Assembly: GCA_014381985.1 (NCBI GenBank)
Contig: JACNKP010000042.1
Span: 37,881-101,880, forward strand
DNA: 64,000 nucleotides
Reading direction: 5' to 3'
From: SAR92 clade bacterium
GTDB lineage: Bacteria > Pseudomonadota > Gammaproteobacteria > Pseudomonadales > Porticoccaceae
The position numbers were made by a program, and so were the translations under genes. Positions 1 to 10,179 of the stretch are shown here, one piece after another. A model generated the notes under the pieces. It was given only the letters and a program-made list of their open reading frames with translations, was not told the DNA's origin and searched no databases. Positions within the stretch are counted from its first letter, which is position 1. Each line of letters begins with the position of its first letter.

Positions 1-1
1 C

Positions 2-400
2 CAGCGAAAAGCCCGAGTTTCTGTCCTACCAGACATGGCAGAGCGAGAAGGTATCGCGATGATAATCCGTTTTCATGTCCGGGCTTCAGCCCAACATCCC
101 GAAATAAGTCGGCTATTGGCACAAGAAGCGCGTCAACAATCATGGCGCATTGAATATCTGGTGCAAACACATATAAAGCCCGGCAGCGAATATATGAAAC
201 AATATGTTTCCAAAGCTCTCAGTCTTACAGAGAGAGAATTCGCTCATTGGTATTACATTATGGTCAGTGCTTGTGCAACGATCTTTTCATTTGAACCAGA
301 GTGCAACTTGCTATTTCGATTTGAGAGCCTAGAGGACACTGTCATAGAAACCCATGGCAATATGCTCGTGGACATGTTGTTAGGGCCTTCCCCTCACTAA
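2..400 (+). CDS. TetR/AcrR-family regulator, C-terminal part (truncated by window start)
   Basis: Frame is open to the window edge (QRKARVSVLPDMAEREG...); residues such as HPEISRLLAQEA..W..EYLV resemble TetR ligand-binding C-terminal domains. Confidence 0.6.
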   Translation, partial: QRKARVSVLPDMAEREGIAMIIRFHVRASAQHPEISRLLAQEARQQSWRIEYLVQTHIKPGSEYMKQYVSKALSLTEREFAHWYYIMVSACATIFSFEPECNLLFRFESLEDTVIETHGNMLVDMLLGPSPH

Positions 401-432
401 ACCGTTCTATTAAAATCTTCACCCTAATAAAC

Positions 433-460
433 AGCTAAATAGCTAAATAGCTAAATAGCT
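433..460. repeat. Short tandem repeat, AGCTAAAT x3.5 (8-bp unit)
   Basis: Direct reading: agctaaat agctaaat agctaaat agct. Confidence 0.9.
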
Positions 461-593
461 CTATACAGCTTAGTCAAAATCAAAAAACATCAATAATCGT
501 CTTATTACATAGATTTATTCTTTGTATCAAGACCCATAAAGTGTAAGAATTTCAGCTGACAACCCAATAACGAATCAAATAAGAGTAGAACCT

Positions 594-1607
594 ATGAGAC
601 AAGTCACACTTGCCAGTCCAGGAGGACTGAATAACCTGAAATTGGCCGAAGTTGAAAAGCCAACACCAAAATCTGATCAAGTTGTTGTTAAGGTTGCTGC
701 GAGTAGTCTAAATTATCACGATTTACTGGTCGCCTTAGGTCGAATTCCGACAGAGGATGGGCGTATTGTGTTGTCAGACTGTGCTGGAGAAATTGTTGCT
801 GTGGGTGACGCGGTGACCCGATGGAAAGTCGGTGATACGGTAATGAGCTGCTGTTACCCACACTGGGTAGAGGGACCGCCGCAGTATCAACTACTCAGCT
901 TTATCGGTGACAATGAAGATGGTTACTCAACCGAATATATGGCGATCTCCGAGAAATCTATTACTCACACACCCAAGGGCTGGACAATGGCTGAAGCGGC
1001 TACCCTACCCTGTGCCGGTCTTACGGCCTGGCGTGCGTTAGTCGAGCTAGGAAACCTTCAAGCAGGCGAGACCGTCTTAGTACAGGGTACCGGTGGCGTC
1101 TCTATTTTTGCGCTGCAATTAGCCAAATCTATGGGAGCCAAAGTCATAGCAACCTCATCTTCTGATGAAAAACTTAAAAGACTGCAAGATTTAGGTGCTG
1201 ACGAGGTAATTAACTATAAAGATGAGCCGCAATGGGGCAAAGCAGTTCTAGCCAAAACAGGCGGATTAGGCGTTGACCATGTGGTCGAAGTAGGTGGTGG
1301 TGGCACATTTGGCGAATCAGTTCGGGCAGTCAAGCTTGGCGGTCACATTGCTTTAATTGGTGTTTTAAGTGGCCCTGCGGTGAGTGAAATTATTCTTCCT
1401 CGCATCTTCATGAAGCAAATCCGTCTAAGCGGCATTGCAATGGGCAACCAACAATCGCAACTGGCAATGCTCAGCTATTTAGATTCCACTAATATCAGAC
1501 CCATTATCAGCGATACCTTTGATTTATCTGAATTGGCAGCGGCCTTCCAGCATCAGATTGACAACAAACACTTTGGTAAAATTTCAATCTCTATTGATCA
1601 AGACTAG
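594..1607 (+). CDS. Zinc-type alcohol dehydrogenase / quinone oxidoreductase (MDR family), NAD(P)-dependent
   Basis: MDR fold motifs: N-terminal GroES-like domain, VLVQGTGGVSIFALQLAKSMGAKVIATSSSDEK Rossmann segment. Confidence 0.85.
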   Translation: MRQVTLASPGGLNNLKLAEVEKPTPKSDQVVVKVAASSLNYHDLLVALGRIPTEDGRIVLSDCAGEIVAVGDAVTRWKVGDTVMSCCYPHWVEGPPQYQLLSFIGDNEDGYSTEYMAISEKSITHTPKGWTMAEAATLPCAGLTAWRALVELGNLQAGETVLVQGTGGVSIFALQLAKSMGAKVIATSSSDEKLKRLQDLGADEVINYKDEPQWGKAVLAKTGGLGVDHVVEVGGGGTFGESVRAVKLGGHIALIGVLSGPAVSEIILPRIFMKQIRLSGIAMGNQQSQLAMLSYLDSTNIRPIISDTFDLSELAAAFQHQIDNKHFGKISISIDQD

Positions 1608-1638
1608 TCGAGCTACTCGCTATCATTTATCCGGACAC

Positions 1639-1662
1639 AAAACCCCCAATTAAGGGGGTTTT
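1639..1662 (+). terminator. Rho-independent terminator, possibly bidirectional
   Basis: AAAACCCCC-aatt(aa)-GGGGGTTTT hairpin between convergent genes. Confidence 0.8.
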
Positions 1663-1671
1663 CATAACGCA

Positions 1672-2616
1672 CTAAGATAAAGAATTTAGTGCGGAATCAG
1701 CTGTTTGTTTGATCAGGTCAGAAAATTCTGCCAAGAGTGGCTGAGGGAGTGTATGCCCCATACCTTCAAAACGAACTAGCCTGGCGTGGGGTATTTGCTT
1801 TTTAGTCTCTACTCCACCACTCACATCGACAAGCAGATCTTGGTTTCCATGAATAATCAAGGTAGGTACTGCAATCGACTTTAGTAACTTGTTTCTATTG
1901 GGCGCTGATCGTATAGCTGCCATCTGGCGCAGGTAGCCTGCTGGATTATTTGAACGCTTAAATTCAGCTTTAATCGCCACAGCAACATCGTCATCAGATT
2001 CCAAATAAGCCGGACTGCCAAACATCTGTCGAGTTTTGACTGAGTTGTCTAGAGCAGATGTTCCTCTTGGTATGGGTTTTACCATCTGACGAGCTACGGC
2101 AAACGACGCCATGCCCTTACCAAACGCCCCCGTTTTAGACATAATCGAGGTCAGTGAGAGTACTCGATCAGGATAGAGTCCAGCCACTAACTGGCTAATC
2201 ATTCCACCCATCGACATACCAACAATGTGGGCTGATTTAATATCCAAAGCATCGAGCAACCCCACCGTATCGGCCGCCATATCATTCAAGCTATAGGGCA
2301 CTTTAACGGGAATACCAAGCAGTGAGCTAAGGGCTAACCGAAACAAGCTAGGCGCCACTGCACCATCCATTTTATCGGTCAGACCAATATCGCGGTTATC
2401 AAAACGGATAACCCGGAAACCCCCAGCAACCAAAAGGTCGCAAAATTCCATTGGCCAGCGCACTAATTGGTTATATAGCCCAGCAACTAGCAGTATCACG
2501 GGGGCATCAGCATCGCCAAATTCTTGATAGGCCATTCGAATACCGTTGGACTGCACAAACGCAGTACCCACTTCGCTTACGACCTTAATGCTCTCTGTGG
2601 CTTTGGTGTCAGTCAT
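1672..2616 (-). CDS. Alpha/beta hydrolase
   Basis: Nucleophile elbow GMSMGG; RFDNRDIGLTDK; C-terminal GMGHTLP histidine motif. Confidence 0.85.
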   Translation of the reverse strand: MTDTKATESIKVVSEVGTAFVQSNGIRMAYQEFGDADAPVILLVAGLYNQLVRWPMEFCDLLVAGGFRVIRFDNRDIGLTDKMDGAVAPSLFRLALSSLLGIPVKVPYSLNDMAADTVGLLDALDIKSAHIVGMSMGGMISQLVAGLYPDRVLSLTSIMSKTGAFGKGMASFAVARQMVKPIPRGTSALDNSVKTRQMFGSPAYLESDDDVAVAIKAEFKRSNNPAGYLRQMAAIRSAPNRNKLLKSIAVPTLIIHGNQDLLVDVSGGVETKKQIPHARLVRFEGMGHTLPQPLLAEFSDLIKQTADSALNSLS

Positions 2617-2768
2617 TCTATATCCCTGATTTTATTCATTGCCACTATGGCTTTCGTAATTCACGGCGCAGTATCTTACCCACCGCAATATGCGCATCTG
2701 AATACTTTATAGTCGCAAAAGAGTAATTAGCTACGCTAAGATTACTTATTTTGTGGTCCTATTATCCT

Positions 2769-4760
2769 CTACGGAAAAACGATTTGAAAATCTTCATTGG
2801 ACTCACCTAATAGCGAGAAGAATTTCAAAAGTTTTAGCATACTGCCATCCACCGACAGCTGCTCTGAGCCAATCATCTCTTTAATTCCAACTTGGCCCAG
2901 TAAAATACCCACAAACATCTTTTGAGTCGTATTGATGCTGACATCTGCTGTCTCATCGACTGGTGCCTCACGGTAGTACATCACTGAGTTTCTTATTGTG
3001 AGTACAAAATTTTGTTTTCGCTCAGTGAATAGCACGTTCAGTTTTAGAGATTCACCTTCTGCTTTGCCCGCATCCAGCTGAACCGACAGGGCCTTCATAA
3101 ACTGCAGTAAGGGTACTTCTTGCAAAAAAGCGTCTGAGCCTGCTTTGCTGTACCCTTTTTTGACCTTGCCTGATATGAGCTCTACTGCGCCGGAGAGATA
3201 GATGTCACGCCATGGGCCAGACTCTGCCTGGTAAGCCATCTGCCGATAGGCTGCAGCTAGCATCTCTCGGGCGGCTATATTATTAGGCTCCGCAAATACC
3301 AAGTGGTTAAGCACCTCGCCCACCCAACGATAGTCTCCTTTGGCCATATAATCACTCGCCCTCTGGAGTATCGCACCAGACCCCCCCATAAACTCCACGT
3401 AACGCGTTGCGGACTGCTCTGGGGGTAACGGGTTTAAATTGGCTGGATTGCCGTCATACCAACCAAAATAGTGCTGGTAAACCGCCTTGCTATTATGACT
3501 CAAGGTACCGTAGTAGCCGCGAACATGAAAGTTCTTGGCTAAACTGTTGGGCAACTGCAATTGCTCCGCAATCTCTCGAGGCGTATAGCCTAAATTGGCC
3601 AAGCGAAGCGTCTGATCATGGATAAACTTGTACATGTCTTGCTGCTGTTGCATTTGGGTAATGATCCGACCATGCCCCCAGGTTGGCCAATGGTGACTAT
3701 TAAAAAGTACCTCAACCTCGCCCAAACGGTCAATCGACTCGCCAATGTAATCACTCCACAATAGGGCATCACGAACCTTGGCTCCGCGAAGGGTCAGCAC
3801 GTTGTGCATGACATGAGAAAGTATCTCCGCCCCGCAAAACGCTTTCCACTTAGGTAGATAAAACGTTAGTTCTGCAGGTGCCTCTGAACCAGGCATGTTG
3901 TAAAATTCAAAGTCGATCCCGTCCACGTTTAATGCAACCAAAGGCTGATCAATGCTAACGGTGGGAGGAATGATAGAAATACTTCCAAACACCACCTGTT
4001 TTCCAAGCCCCGCGTCCACATGGCCTGTGACGGAGTGATCTAGAGCACTGCCAAACATATAGCTACCACGACGAGTCATTGCAGGGCCCGCAATGATATT
4101 TTCACTAGTAGCCTCTTGTATAAATCCAGCAGGGGCAATGATCGGAATACCCTTCTTGGCGGCTCCATCGGACGTTGTCAGTGACAAGATCCCAGCGAAG
4201 TGATCGGCATGACTGTGGGTAAAAACCACTCCAGTAAGGTTTATTTTCCCCAAATGCTGTTCGGCAAATTTCATCGCTGCAGTTGTTGTCTCTAAACTGG
4301 TCAGTGGATCAACCACGATCCAGCCGTTCTCGCTTTTGATGAGAGTTGTATTGGCAAGATCAAAACCTCGGAGCTGGTAAATGCCCTCCTCAACTTTAAA
4401 CAGCCCACGAATATTATTTAATTTTGCTTGACGCCAGAGGCTTGGATTTACGGTTTCTGGTGCATCACCTTGAATAAAATCATAGCTAGCTGGGTCCCAG
4501 AGGGTAAAACCTAAATCACTAACCAACTCATCGTTCGGTGCATAGGCAACTAAACCTTGAGTGGCATCATCAAAATCTTGCTGGTGACCTAAATCTAGGT
4601 TATCAACAAAACGCTGGTTGTGAGCAAGCGTAAAATCACTCGCAGCAGTTTCCGTCATGTCAGATTGGGTAATCTGAGGATCGCATCCAAGCAAGGTAAA
4701 AACAAAAAAATTCAATACTAGAAAACGTAACCGTTGACACGTTATACCTAAATTTATCAC
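2769..4760 (-). CDS. Alkyl/aryl-sulfatase of the SdsA1/BDS1 metallo-beta-lactamase type, predicted lipoprotein
   Basis: MBL motif THSHADHFAG; SdsA1-like middle region; SCP2-like C-terminus; N-terminal signal with lipobox LLGC. Confidence 0.85.
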   Translation of the reverse strand: MINLGITCQRLRFLVLNFFVFTLLGCDPQITQSDMTETAASDFTLAHNQRFVDNLDLGHQQDFDDATQGLVAYAPNDELVSDLGFTLWDPASYDFIQGDAPETVNPSLWRQAKLNNIRGLFKVEEGIYQLRGFDLANTTLIKSENGWIVVDPLTSLETTTAAMKFAEQHLGKINLTGVVFTHSHADHFAGILSLTTSDGAAKKGIPIIAPAGFIQEATSENIIAGPAMTRRGSYMFGSALDHSVTGHVDAGLGKQVVFGSISIIPPTVSIDQPLVALNVDGIDFEFYNMPGSEAPAELTFYLPKWKAFCGAEILSHVMHNVLTLRGAKVRDALLWSDYIGESIDRLGEVEVLFNSHHWPTWGHGRIITQMQQQQDMYKFIHDQTLRLANLGYTPREIAEQLQLPNSLAKNFHVRGYYGTLSHNSKAVYQHYFGWYDGNPANLNPLPPEQSATRYVEFMGGSGAILQRASDYMAKGDYRWVGEVLNHLVFAEPNNIAAREMLAAAYRQMAYQAESGPWRDIYLSGAVELISGKVKKGYSKAGSDAFLQEVPLLQFMKALSVQLDAGKAEGESLKLNVLFTERKQNFVLTIRNSVMYYREAPVDETADVSINTTQKMFVGILLGQVGIKEMIGSEQLSVDGSMLKLLKFFSLLGESNEDFQIVFP

Positions 4761-4799
4761 AAATAATTTCCTTCTATTTATTTGTATCTGTTTTTGCGT

Positions 4800-5012
4800 T
4801 TAAGACTCTTCGACGGTTAGCTCTCGCTGAAGTGCACTCATATCATAGATTAAATAGCGATCACTCTGCATGCCCAATATTCCCTTTTCTGTCCACTCGC
4901 GGAATATTTTATTTACCCGTTGCCAAGATCCCAGACAAAGCCGCGCAAAGTCATCTTGACTAAGCTCGATATCAATGCATATAGCCCTATTTTGCTTAAC
5001 GCCATGGCGCAA
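4800..5012 (-). pseudogene. Crp/Fnr-family C-terminal HTH remnant (70 aa, no cyclic-nucleotide-binding domain)
   Basis: ELSQDDFARLCLGSWQRVNKIFREWTEKGIL resembles the Crp HTH (LSQ.dfA.llG.sRq.VN..LreW); no upstream N-terminal domain. Confidence 0.6.
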
Positions 5013-5022
5013 TATTAAATCT

Positions 5023-5058
5023 AAAAAAAAACATCGCCCCGCAATTAGCAGGACGATG
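5023..5058 (-). terminator. Rho-independent terminator downstream of thiolase
   Basis: On the minus strand: CATCGTCCTGC-taatt-GCGGGGCGATG followed by TTTTTTTTT. Confidence 0.85.
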
Positions 5059-5082
5059 CTCTTGATTCATACAATGGAGCCT

Positions 5083-6264
5083 TTAAAGGACTTCAAAAAG
5101 TCCCGCAGCGCCCATACCACCACCAACACACATAGTGATAACAACATATTTCTCGCCGCGACGCTTACCTTCCATCAACGCGTGCATAACCATACGCGCG
5201 CCACTCATACCAAATGGGTGACCGATAGAGATAGAACCGCCATTAACATTCAACCGATCCATCGGAATACCCAACTTATCGCGACAGTAAATCACCTGAA
5301 CCGCAAAAGCTTCATTCAATTCCCAAAGACCAATATCATCAATCGTCAGACCATTACGCTTGAGCAATTTAGGAATAGCGAAAACCGGACCAATACCCAT
5401 CTCGTCAGGCTCACAACCAGCAACAGCCATCCCACGATACACACCAAGCGGCTCAAGGTTACGCTGAGAAGCCAATGTGCCGTCCATTAAAACAACAGCA
5501 GCAGCGCCGTCAGATAGCTGCGACGCATTACCACCAGTAATGGTGCCGCCATCGCGAACAGACTTGAGTCCGCTCAATCCTTCTATATTTGTTCCTGGAC
5601 GGTTACCCTCATCCTTAGCCAGAGTCACTTCTTCTTCAGTCACTTCACCAGTTTCACGATTAGTGACCAGTTTAATAGCAGTAACAGGAACAATCTCATC
5701 TGCATACACGCCCGCTTCCTGCGCAGCCGCAGTGCGCGCCTGGGAAATAACGGAATACTCATCCTGCGCTTCGCGAGAAATATTGTAACGACTAGCCACC
5801 GTTTCTGCAGTGTCCAGCATAGGCATGTGAATCAAAGGCGCGTGCTTCATCGCCAGCGGGTCTGCAACACGGTGAGCATTAAAGTGCTCGTTTTGAATCA
5901 AGCTAATACTCTCACAGCCCCCCGCAATAACAACTGACGATCCATCGTTAGTTATGTTATTAGCGCCGATAGAAATAGCCATCAAGCCGGATGAGCACTG
6001 ACGGTCAACGGTCATACCAGAAACAGACACCGGCAAGCCAGAAGCCATAGCCGCTTGACGACCAAGATTCATCGTCTGAGTACCCTGCTGCATCGCTGCA
6101 CCCATAATGCAATCATCTATCTCTGCTGGGTCAACACCAGCACGAGCAACTGCTGCAGTGATAGCGTGTGAGCTCATAGAAGGTGACTGAAGATTGTTAA
6201 ATGCACCGCGAAATGCTCTACCGATTGGGGTGCGCGCTGCTGAAACGATTACTGCTTCTTTCAT
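5083..6264 (-). CDS. Acetyl-CoA C-acyltransferase (thiolase)
   Basis: Motifs [31 protein letters not shown] and [13 protein letters not shown]. Confidence 0.95.
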   Translation of the reverse strand: MKEAVIVSAARTPIGRAFRGAFNNLQSPSMSSHAITAAVARAGVDPAEIDDCIMGAAMQQGTQTMNLGRQAAMASGLPVSVSGMTVDRQCSSGLMAISIGANNITNDGSSVVIAGGCESISLIQNEHFNAHRVADPLAMKHAPLIHMPMLDTAETVASRYNISREAQDEYSVISQARTAAAQEAGVYADEIVPVTAIKLVTNRETGEVTEEEVTLAKDEGNRPGTNIEGLSGLKSVRDGGTITGGNASQLSDGAAAVVLMDGTLASQRNLEPLGVYRGMAVAGCEPDEMGIGPVFAIPKLLKRNGLTIDDIGLWELNEAFAVQVIYCRDKLGIPMDRLNVNGGSISIGHPFGMSGARMVMHALMEGKRRGEKYVVITMCVGGGMGAAGLFEVL

Positions 6265-6321
6265 AATGATTTCCTTAGTTTAAATTTATATTAAATGTTT
6301 CTGGTTTCAATAAATAGAAAA

Positions 6322-7233
6322 TTAGCCTTGAAGAGCTGCCATCGCCTTCATGACAAACTTTTCTGTTTGCTTACCGCCTGATTCAAGCGCTTTATGGTCG
6401 GCTGTATCTGATAGCTCACCCCACTTAGACACGATTACATCGGGGTTTTGGTTCTCTTTAGGCAGAAAAATGCCATCGGTCTCATACATGTTAGCGGTGG
6501 CGTAGCCACCTGCACCGGCACACAAGATAGTCCTAGTTGGAGCGCTTTCATCGCACAATACCAAAGCGCCAGCGGACACTGATTCAGCAGTCATAAGATC
6601 AAGTACCGCAGCCGGCAAAAGATCTTCGGTCATTCGCGTACCTGCAGTAGGTGCCAAGGCATTAACATGGATATTGTTTTTACCGCCCTCCAAGACCAAG
6701 GTATTCATAAACCCAAGGACCGCCATTTTTGCTGCGCCATAGTTAGTCTGCCCGAAATTACCATACATACCGCTAGCAGAGGTGGTCATGACAATACGGC
6801 CATAATTCTGCTCGCGCATAATTTCCCACACTGCTTTTGTACAGTTAACCGAACCCATAAGATGGACATCCATCACCAACTGGAAGTCCGCTAGGTCCAT
6901 TTTGCTAAATGACTTATCACGCAATATACCGGCGTTGTTAATAAGAATATCAACCCGACCCCATTTGGCCATTGCTTGGCTGACCATATCCTGCACTTCG
7001 TCAAACTTAGCAACATTGGCGCCATGGGCGAAAGCTTCCCCGCCAGCGGCTTCGATCATACTAACCACTTCCATGGCAGCATCTGACGAGGCACCTGTGC
7101 CGTCTCGTGCCCCACCCAAGTCGTTTACCACAACTTTTGCTCCGCGATCAGCAAGAGCCAATGCGTGAGAGCGACCTAGACCATTACCAGCACCGGTCAC
7201 TATCGCTACTCGTCCTTCAAAATTAATACTCAT
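6322..7233 (-). CDS. SDR-family 3-hydroxyacyl-CoA dehydrogenase-like oxidoreductase
   Basis: TGAGNGLGRSHALALADRGAKVVVNDLGG...NNAGILRDKSF...YGAAK; resembles the MFE-2 dehydrogenase domain. GGAGGAG ribosome-binding site supports start at 7233 rather than 7245. Confidence 0.9.
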   Translation of the reverse strand: MSINFEGRVAIVTGAGNGLGRSHALALADRGAKVVVNDLGGARDGTGASSDAAMEVVSMIEAAGGEAFAHGANVAKFDEVQDMVSQAMAKWGRVDILINNAGILRDKSFSKMDLADFQLVMDVHLMGSVNCTKAVWEIMREQNYGRIVMTTSASGMYGNFGQTNYGAAKMAVLGFMNTLVLEGGKNNIHVNALAPTAGTRMTEDLLPAAVLDLMTAESVSAGALVLCDESAPTRTILCAGAGGYATANMYETDGIFLPKENQNPDVIVSKWGELSDTADHKALESGGKQTEKFVMKAMAALQG

Positions 7234-7266
7234 CTTCTCCTCCATAGGACTCTTTTAAAGAAAACC

Positions 7267-7728
7267 TTAGTTGGCCATCTGTACACTTAACCATTCAGCA
7301 ACGAGCGCTGGTTTATCACCGCCCTCAATCTCAACAGACACCTCAATTTTAAAATCAAACTGTCCGGGCCGCTTTTCAGTAATATCGGCGATTGTGGCGT
7401 GACAGCGAATTTTACTACCCACACGGACTGGAGCAACAAAGCGGACCTTGTCAAACCCTTTGTTAACGCCCATATAAATACCTTCAATCACAAGGTTAAA
7501 ACTCTCTGAAAAATAGGACAGCATAGACAGGGTGAGAAATCCGTGTGCAATGGTGCCACCAAAAGGTGTATTAGCCGCGGCAACCGGATCAATGTGAATA
7601 AACTGCCGGTCAATAGTGCACTCGGCGAACTTATTTACCTGCTCCTGCGTCACTTCAAACCATTGTGTCGGTTCGCAAACATGACCTATGTACTGTTCAA
7701 TCTCTGTTTTTTTAATCATTTGTGGCAT
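7267..7728 (-). CDS. MaoC-family (R)-enoyl-CoA hydratase
   Basis: D.QFIHID...A....FGGTIAHGFLTLS hot-dog hydratase signature. Confidence 0.92.
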   Translation of the reverse strand: MPQMIKKTEIEQYIGHVCEPTQWFEVTQEQVNKFAECTIDRQFIHIDPVAAANTPFGGTIAHGFLTLSMLSYFSESFNLVIEGIYMGVNKGFDKVRFVAPVRVGSKIRCHATIADITEKRPGQFDFKIEVSVEIEGGDKPALVAEWLSVQMAN

Positions 7729-7943
7729 TGTCTTTGTCCTCTTCTCGTCTAGATGCTAGCTCCCAGCATAGTTACTATGATGCCGAAGATAAAACCATGT
7801 TCGGCCATAGAGGGATTTACCCTCGGCCAGTTGGATCTATCTTGTGCGCGAATTACGACGGGCGATGTTATCACGAAACCAATTTCCAATAGAAATGTAA
7901 CATTGACCGCTTAGTACCCCCATCAAGGCAGACATTAAATCAC

Positions 7944-7980
7944 GCTTACATTATGACATTGCCAATGCCATAATGTAAGC
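7944..7980. repeat. 37-bp near-perfect palindrome
   Basis: GCTTACATTATG-a-CATTG-c-CAATG-c-CATAATGTAAGC. Confidence 0.9.
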
Positions 7981-8160
7981 CTCAGGGCAACCCCAGTCTA
8001 TGAACTAAACTTCTCGACCTTTAGATACTTAACGAAGGAGCGACATTTCGACAGCGGGGCGCACATTTTCCATATAGACCTCCACTGAGGTCGCGTAATT
8101 TAGGGTACAAACAGCCTTTCACCTCAGATGGGTATTTGGGCTTGCTACACCACTAAAAAC

Positions 8161-8195
8161 GTCCAAGCATAAACCTCAACAGCTCATGCTTGGAC
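8161..8195 (-). terminator. Hairpin downstream of POT transporter
   Basis: GTCCAAGCAT ... ATGCTTGGAC; on the minus strand followed by GTTTTTAG. Confidence 0.6.
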
Positions 8196-8252
8196 ACATC
8201 GTTCTTTACATTAACGGCAATTTACCGGTTTTATTAATTCCCTTGATTTTCG

Positions 8253-9980
8253 TTAGTCTGCTCCGTGCATCATTTTGCTAATGACCGGTGATATCAATAA
8301 CATCAACACGGCTATCGCAATAGCAATAATGCCAACTTGAGTGTACACCTCGATGTAACCGGCTTTTGCCGCAGCAACATTAGTCATCTGCCCGCCAATC
8401 GTTTCTGCACCAGTGGTTCGTGCAATTACGCCCGCCAAGAAGTTAGACAACCCAGAATAAAGGAACCAGGCACCCATGGTCATGCCGACAATTCTAGCTG
8501 GCGCCAGCTTAGTCACGGCTGAAAGGCCGACCGGCGACACCATTAATTCACCCATAGTGTGTATCCAATAGATCAAGAAGATGAAGATTACTGGTGTTAG
8601 ACCCACTTCGCCAGAGCCCTTCATGCCAGCCACCAAGGCTAAGAACCCTAAACCTGCCATAGCCACACCCAGTGCAAACTTCACTGGTGTTGACGGATTA
8701 AGTTTGCGCCTAGCAAGCCATATCCACAGCCAAGCCATAATGGGTGCAAACATAAAAATAAAGCCGGCATTCAATGACTGGAATACAGGCCCAGGAACAG
8801 ACCAACCGAGCATTTCTCGATCGACTAAGCGAGCCGTAAACAGATTCAATGATGAACCTGCCTGCTCAAAAAGCGCCCAGAAAGGGATTTGAGCTAGAAC
8901 AAAGTAGACTGCCGCCAGCATTCGTGAACGCTCATCGCCCTTAAGGTGAATAAAAGCGTGACTGACCAACCAGAGAAACATCAGAATGCCCACAGGCCCT
9001 AAGATGCCGCCAACCAATTCCGCATTCATCACCAGCAGCATAGAGACTGCAATAATGGCCAAACCAACCGAATAACATAGCCACTCCACGTTAATGCCGA
9101 GAAACACTTTCTCTTTTAATTTCTCTGGATTCGGTGGCTCAGCCTTACCTTCAAGCCAGCTCTGGCAGGAAAGAAAAACAACCAGACCAAAAAGCATTCC
9201 TATACCTGCCAGACCAAAACCGTATTTCCAACCGTGCACGATACCTAAATAGCCACAGGACAGAGACGCCAAAAATGCGCCCATATTGATACCCATATAA
9301 AAAATGGTGAAACCCGAATCCCTGCGAGTATCACCAAAGCCGTAAAGTGAGCCAACAATGGTAGATATGTTGGCTTTCAAAAAGCCAACACCTGCGATGA
9401 TTAGCGCTAACGACAAATAGAGAATATTTAGATATTTCTCTTCCGTCTCTACGGTCAAGGTGAATTCATCACGATCAATACTCGCAGGAAGACCAACAGA
9501 TTCAGGACTGGCGATATCCATAGTGGTCTCAGTAAAATTGACGTACGAGGCGCCAAGATCGGTAACAATTTGCTGGCGCGCATCGCCGCCACGGGCATCG
9601 AGAACGATTTCGTACTGATTCTCGCCATGGGTTAACAGTTGCTTAGCGCCATCCCCCTCAAAGGTCATTCCAAAATGGCCAAAGGTAAGCAGGATTGCGC
9701 CAAACGTAACGGCTTTACGCGCTCCCAAATATCGATCTGCCAAGGATCCGCCAATAATGGTCATTACATAAACCAGCGCACCATAAGCACCATAAAGCAC
9801 ACTGGAGCTTTCATCGGACATTAAAAAATGCTGAGTCAGGTAGATAATGAGCAATCCACGCATTCCATAAAACGAAAAACGCTCCCACATTTCTGTTAAA
9901 AACAAGATAACTAGGCCCCGCGGATGCCCCATAATGGTTTTCTCAACGCCCTTACCGGCCGGTGGTAGTGCTGTTTCCAT
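8253..9980 (-). CDS. POT/PTR-family proton-dependent oligopeptide transporter with an extended soluble insertion
   Basis: ERFSFYGMRGLLIIYLTQ and FTIFYMGINMGAFLAS POT signatures. Confidence 0.9.
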   Translation of the reverse strand: METALPPAGKGVEKTIMGHPRGLVILFLTEMWERFSFYGMRGLLIIYLTQHFLMSDESSSVLYGAYGALVYVMTIIGGSLADRYLGARKAVTFGAILLTFGHFGMTFEGDGAKQLLTHGENQYEIVLDARGGDARQQIVTDLGASYVNFTETTMDIASPESVGLPASIDRDEFTLTVETEEKYLNILYLSLALIIAGVGFLKANISTIVGSLYGFGDTRRDSGFTIFYMGINMGAFLASLSCGYLGIVHGWKYGFGLAGIGMLFGLVVFLSCQSWLEGKAEPPNPEKLKEKVFLGINVEWLCYSVGLAIIAVSMLLVMNAELVGGILGPVGILMFLWLVSHAFIHLKGDERSRMLAAVYFVLAQIPFWALFEQAGSSLNLFTARLVDREMLGWSVPGPVFQSLNAGFIFMFAPIMAWLWIWLARRKLNPSTPVKFALGVAMAGLGFLALVAGMKGSGEVGLTPVIFIFLIYWIHTMGELMVSPVGLSAVTKLAPARIVGMTMGAWFLYSGLSNFLAGVIARTTGAETIGGQMTNVAAAKAGYIEVYTQVGIIAIAIAVLMLLISPVISKMMHGAD

Positions 9981-10179
9981 AGTCTTGATCCCTAAGATTT
10001 ATTTTGATTATATTTATTTAACTAATCTTGCACATATAAGATTGTGTAAATTGCGAAAACCATACCACAGACTAGCGCAACGGTTAAGCGCCTGTGGCAC
10101 CTAAAGGCACACCAAAGTACAATATTCTTTATCCGCACAGTAGTTAATGCACTAAAGCACCTAAAGGACACTTAAAACG

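Noticed and set aside
4975-5490. 171-aa plus-strand ORF
   Set aside because: Lies antisense to the well-supported thiolase and its terminator; composition (His/Thr-rich) is typical of shadow frames.
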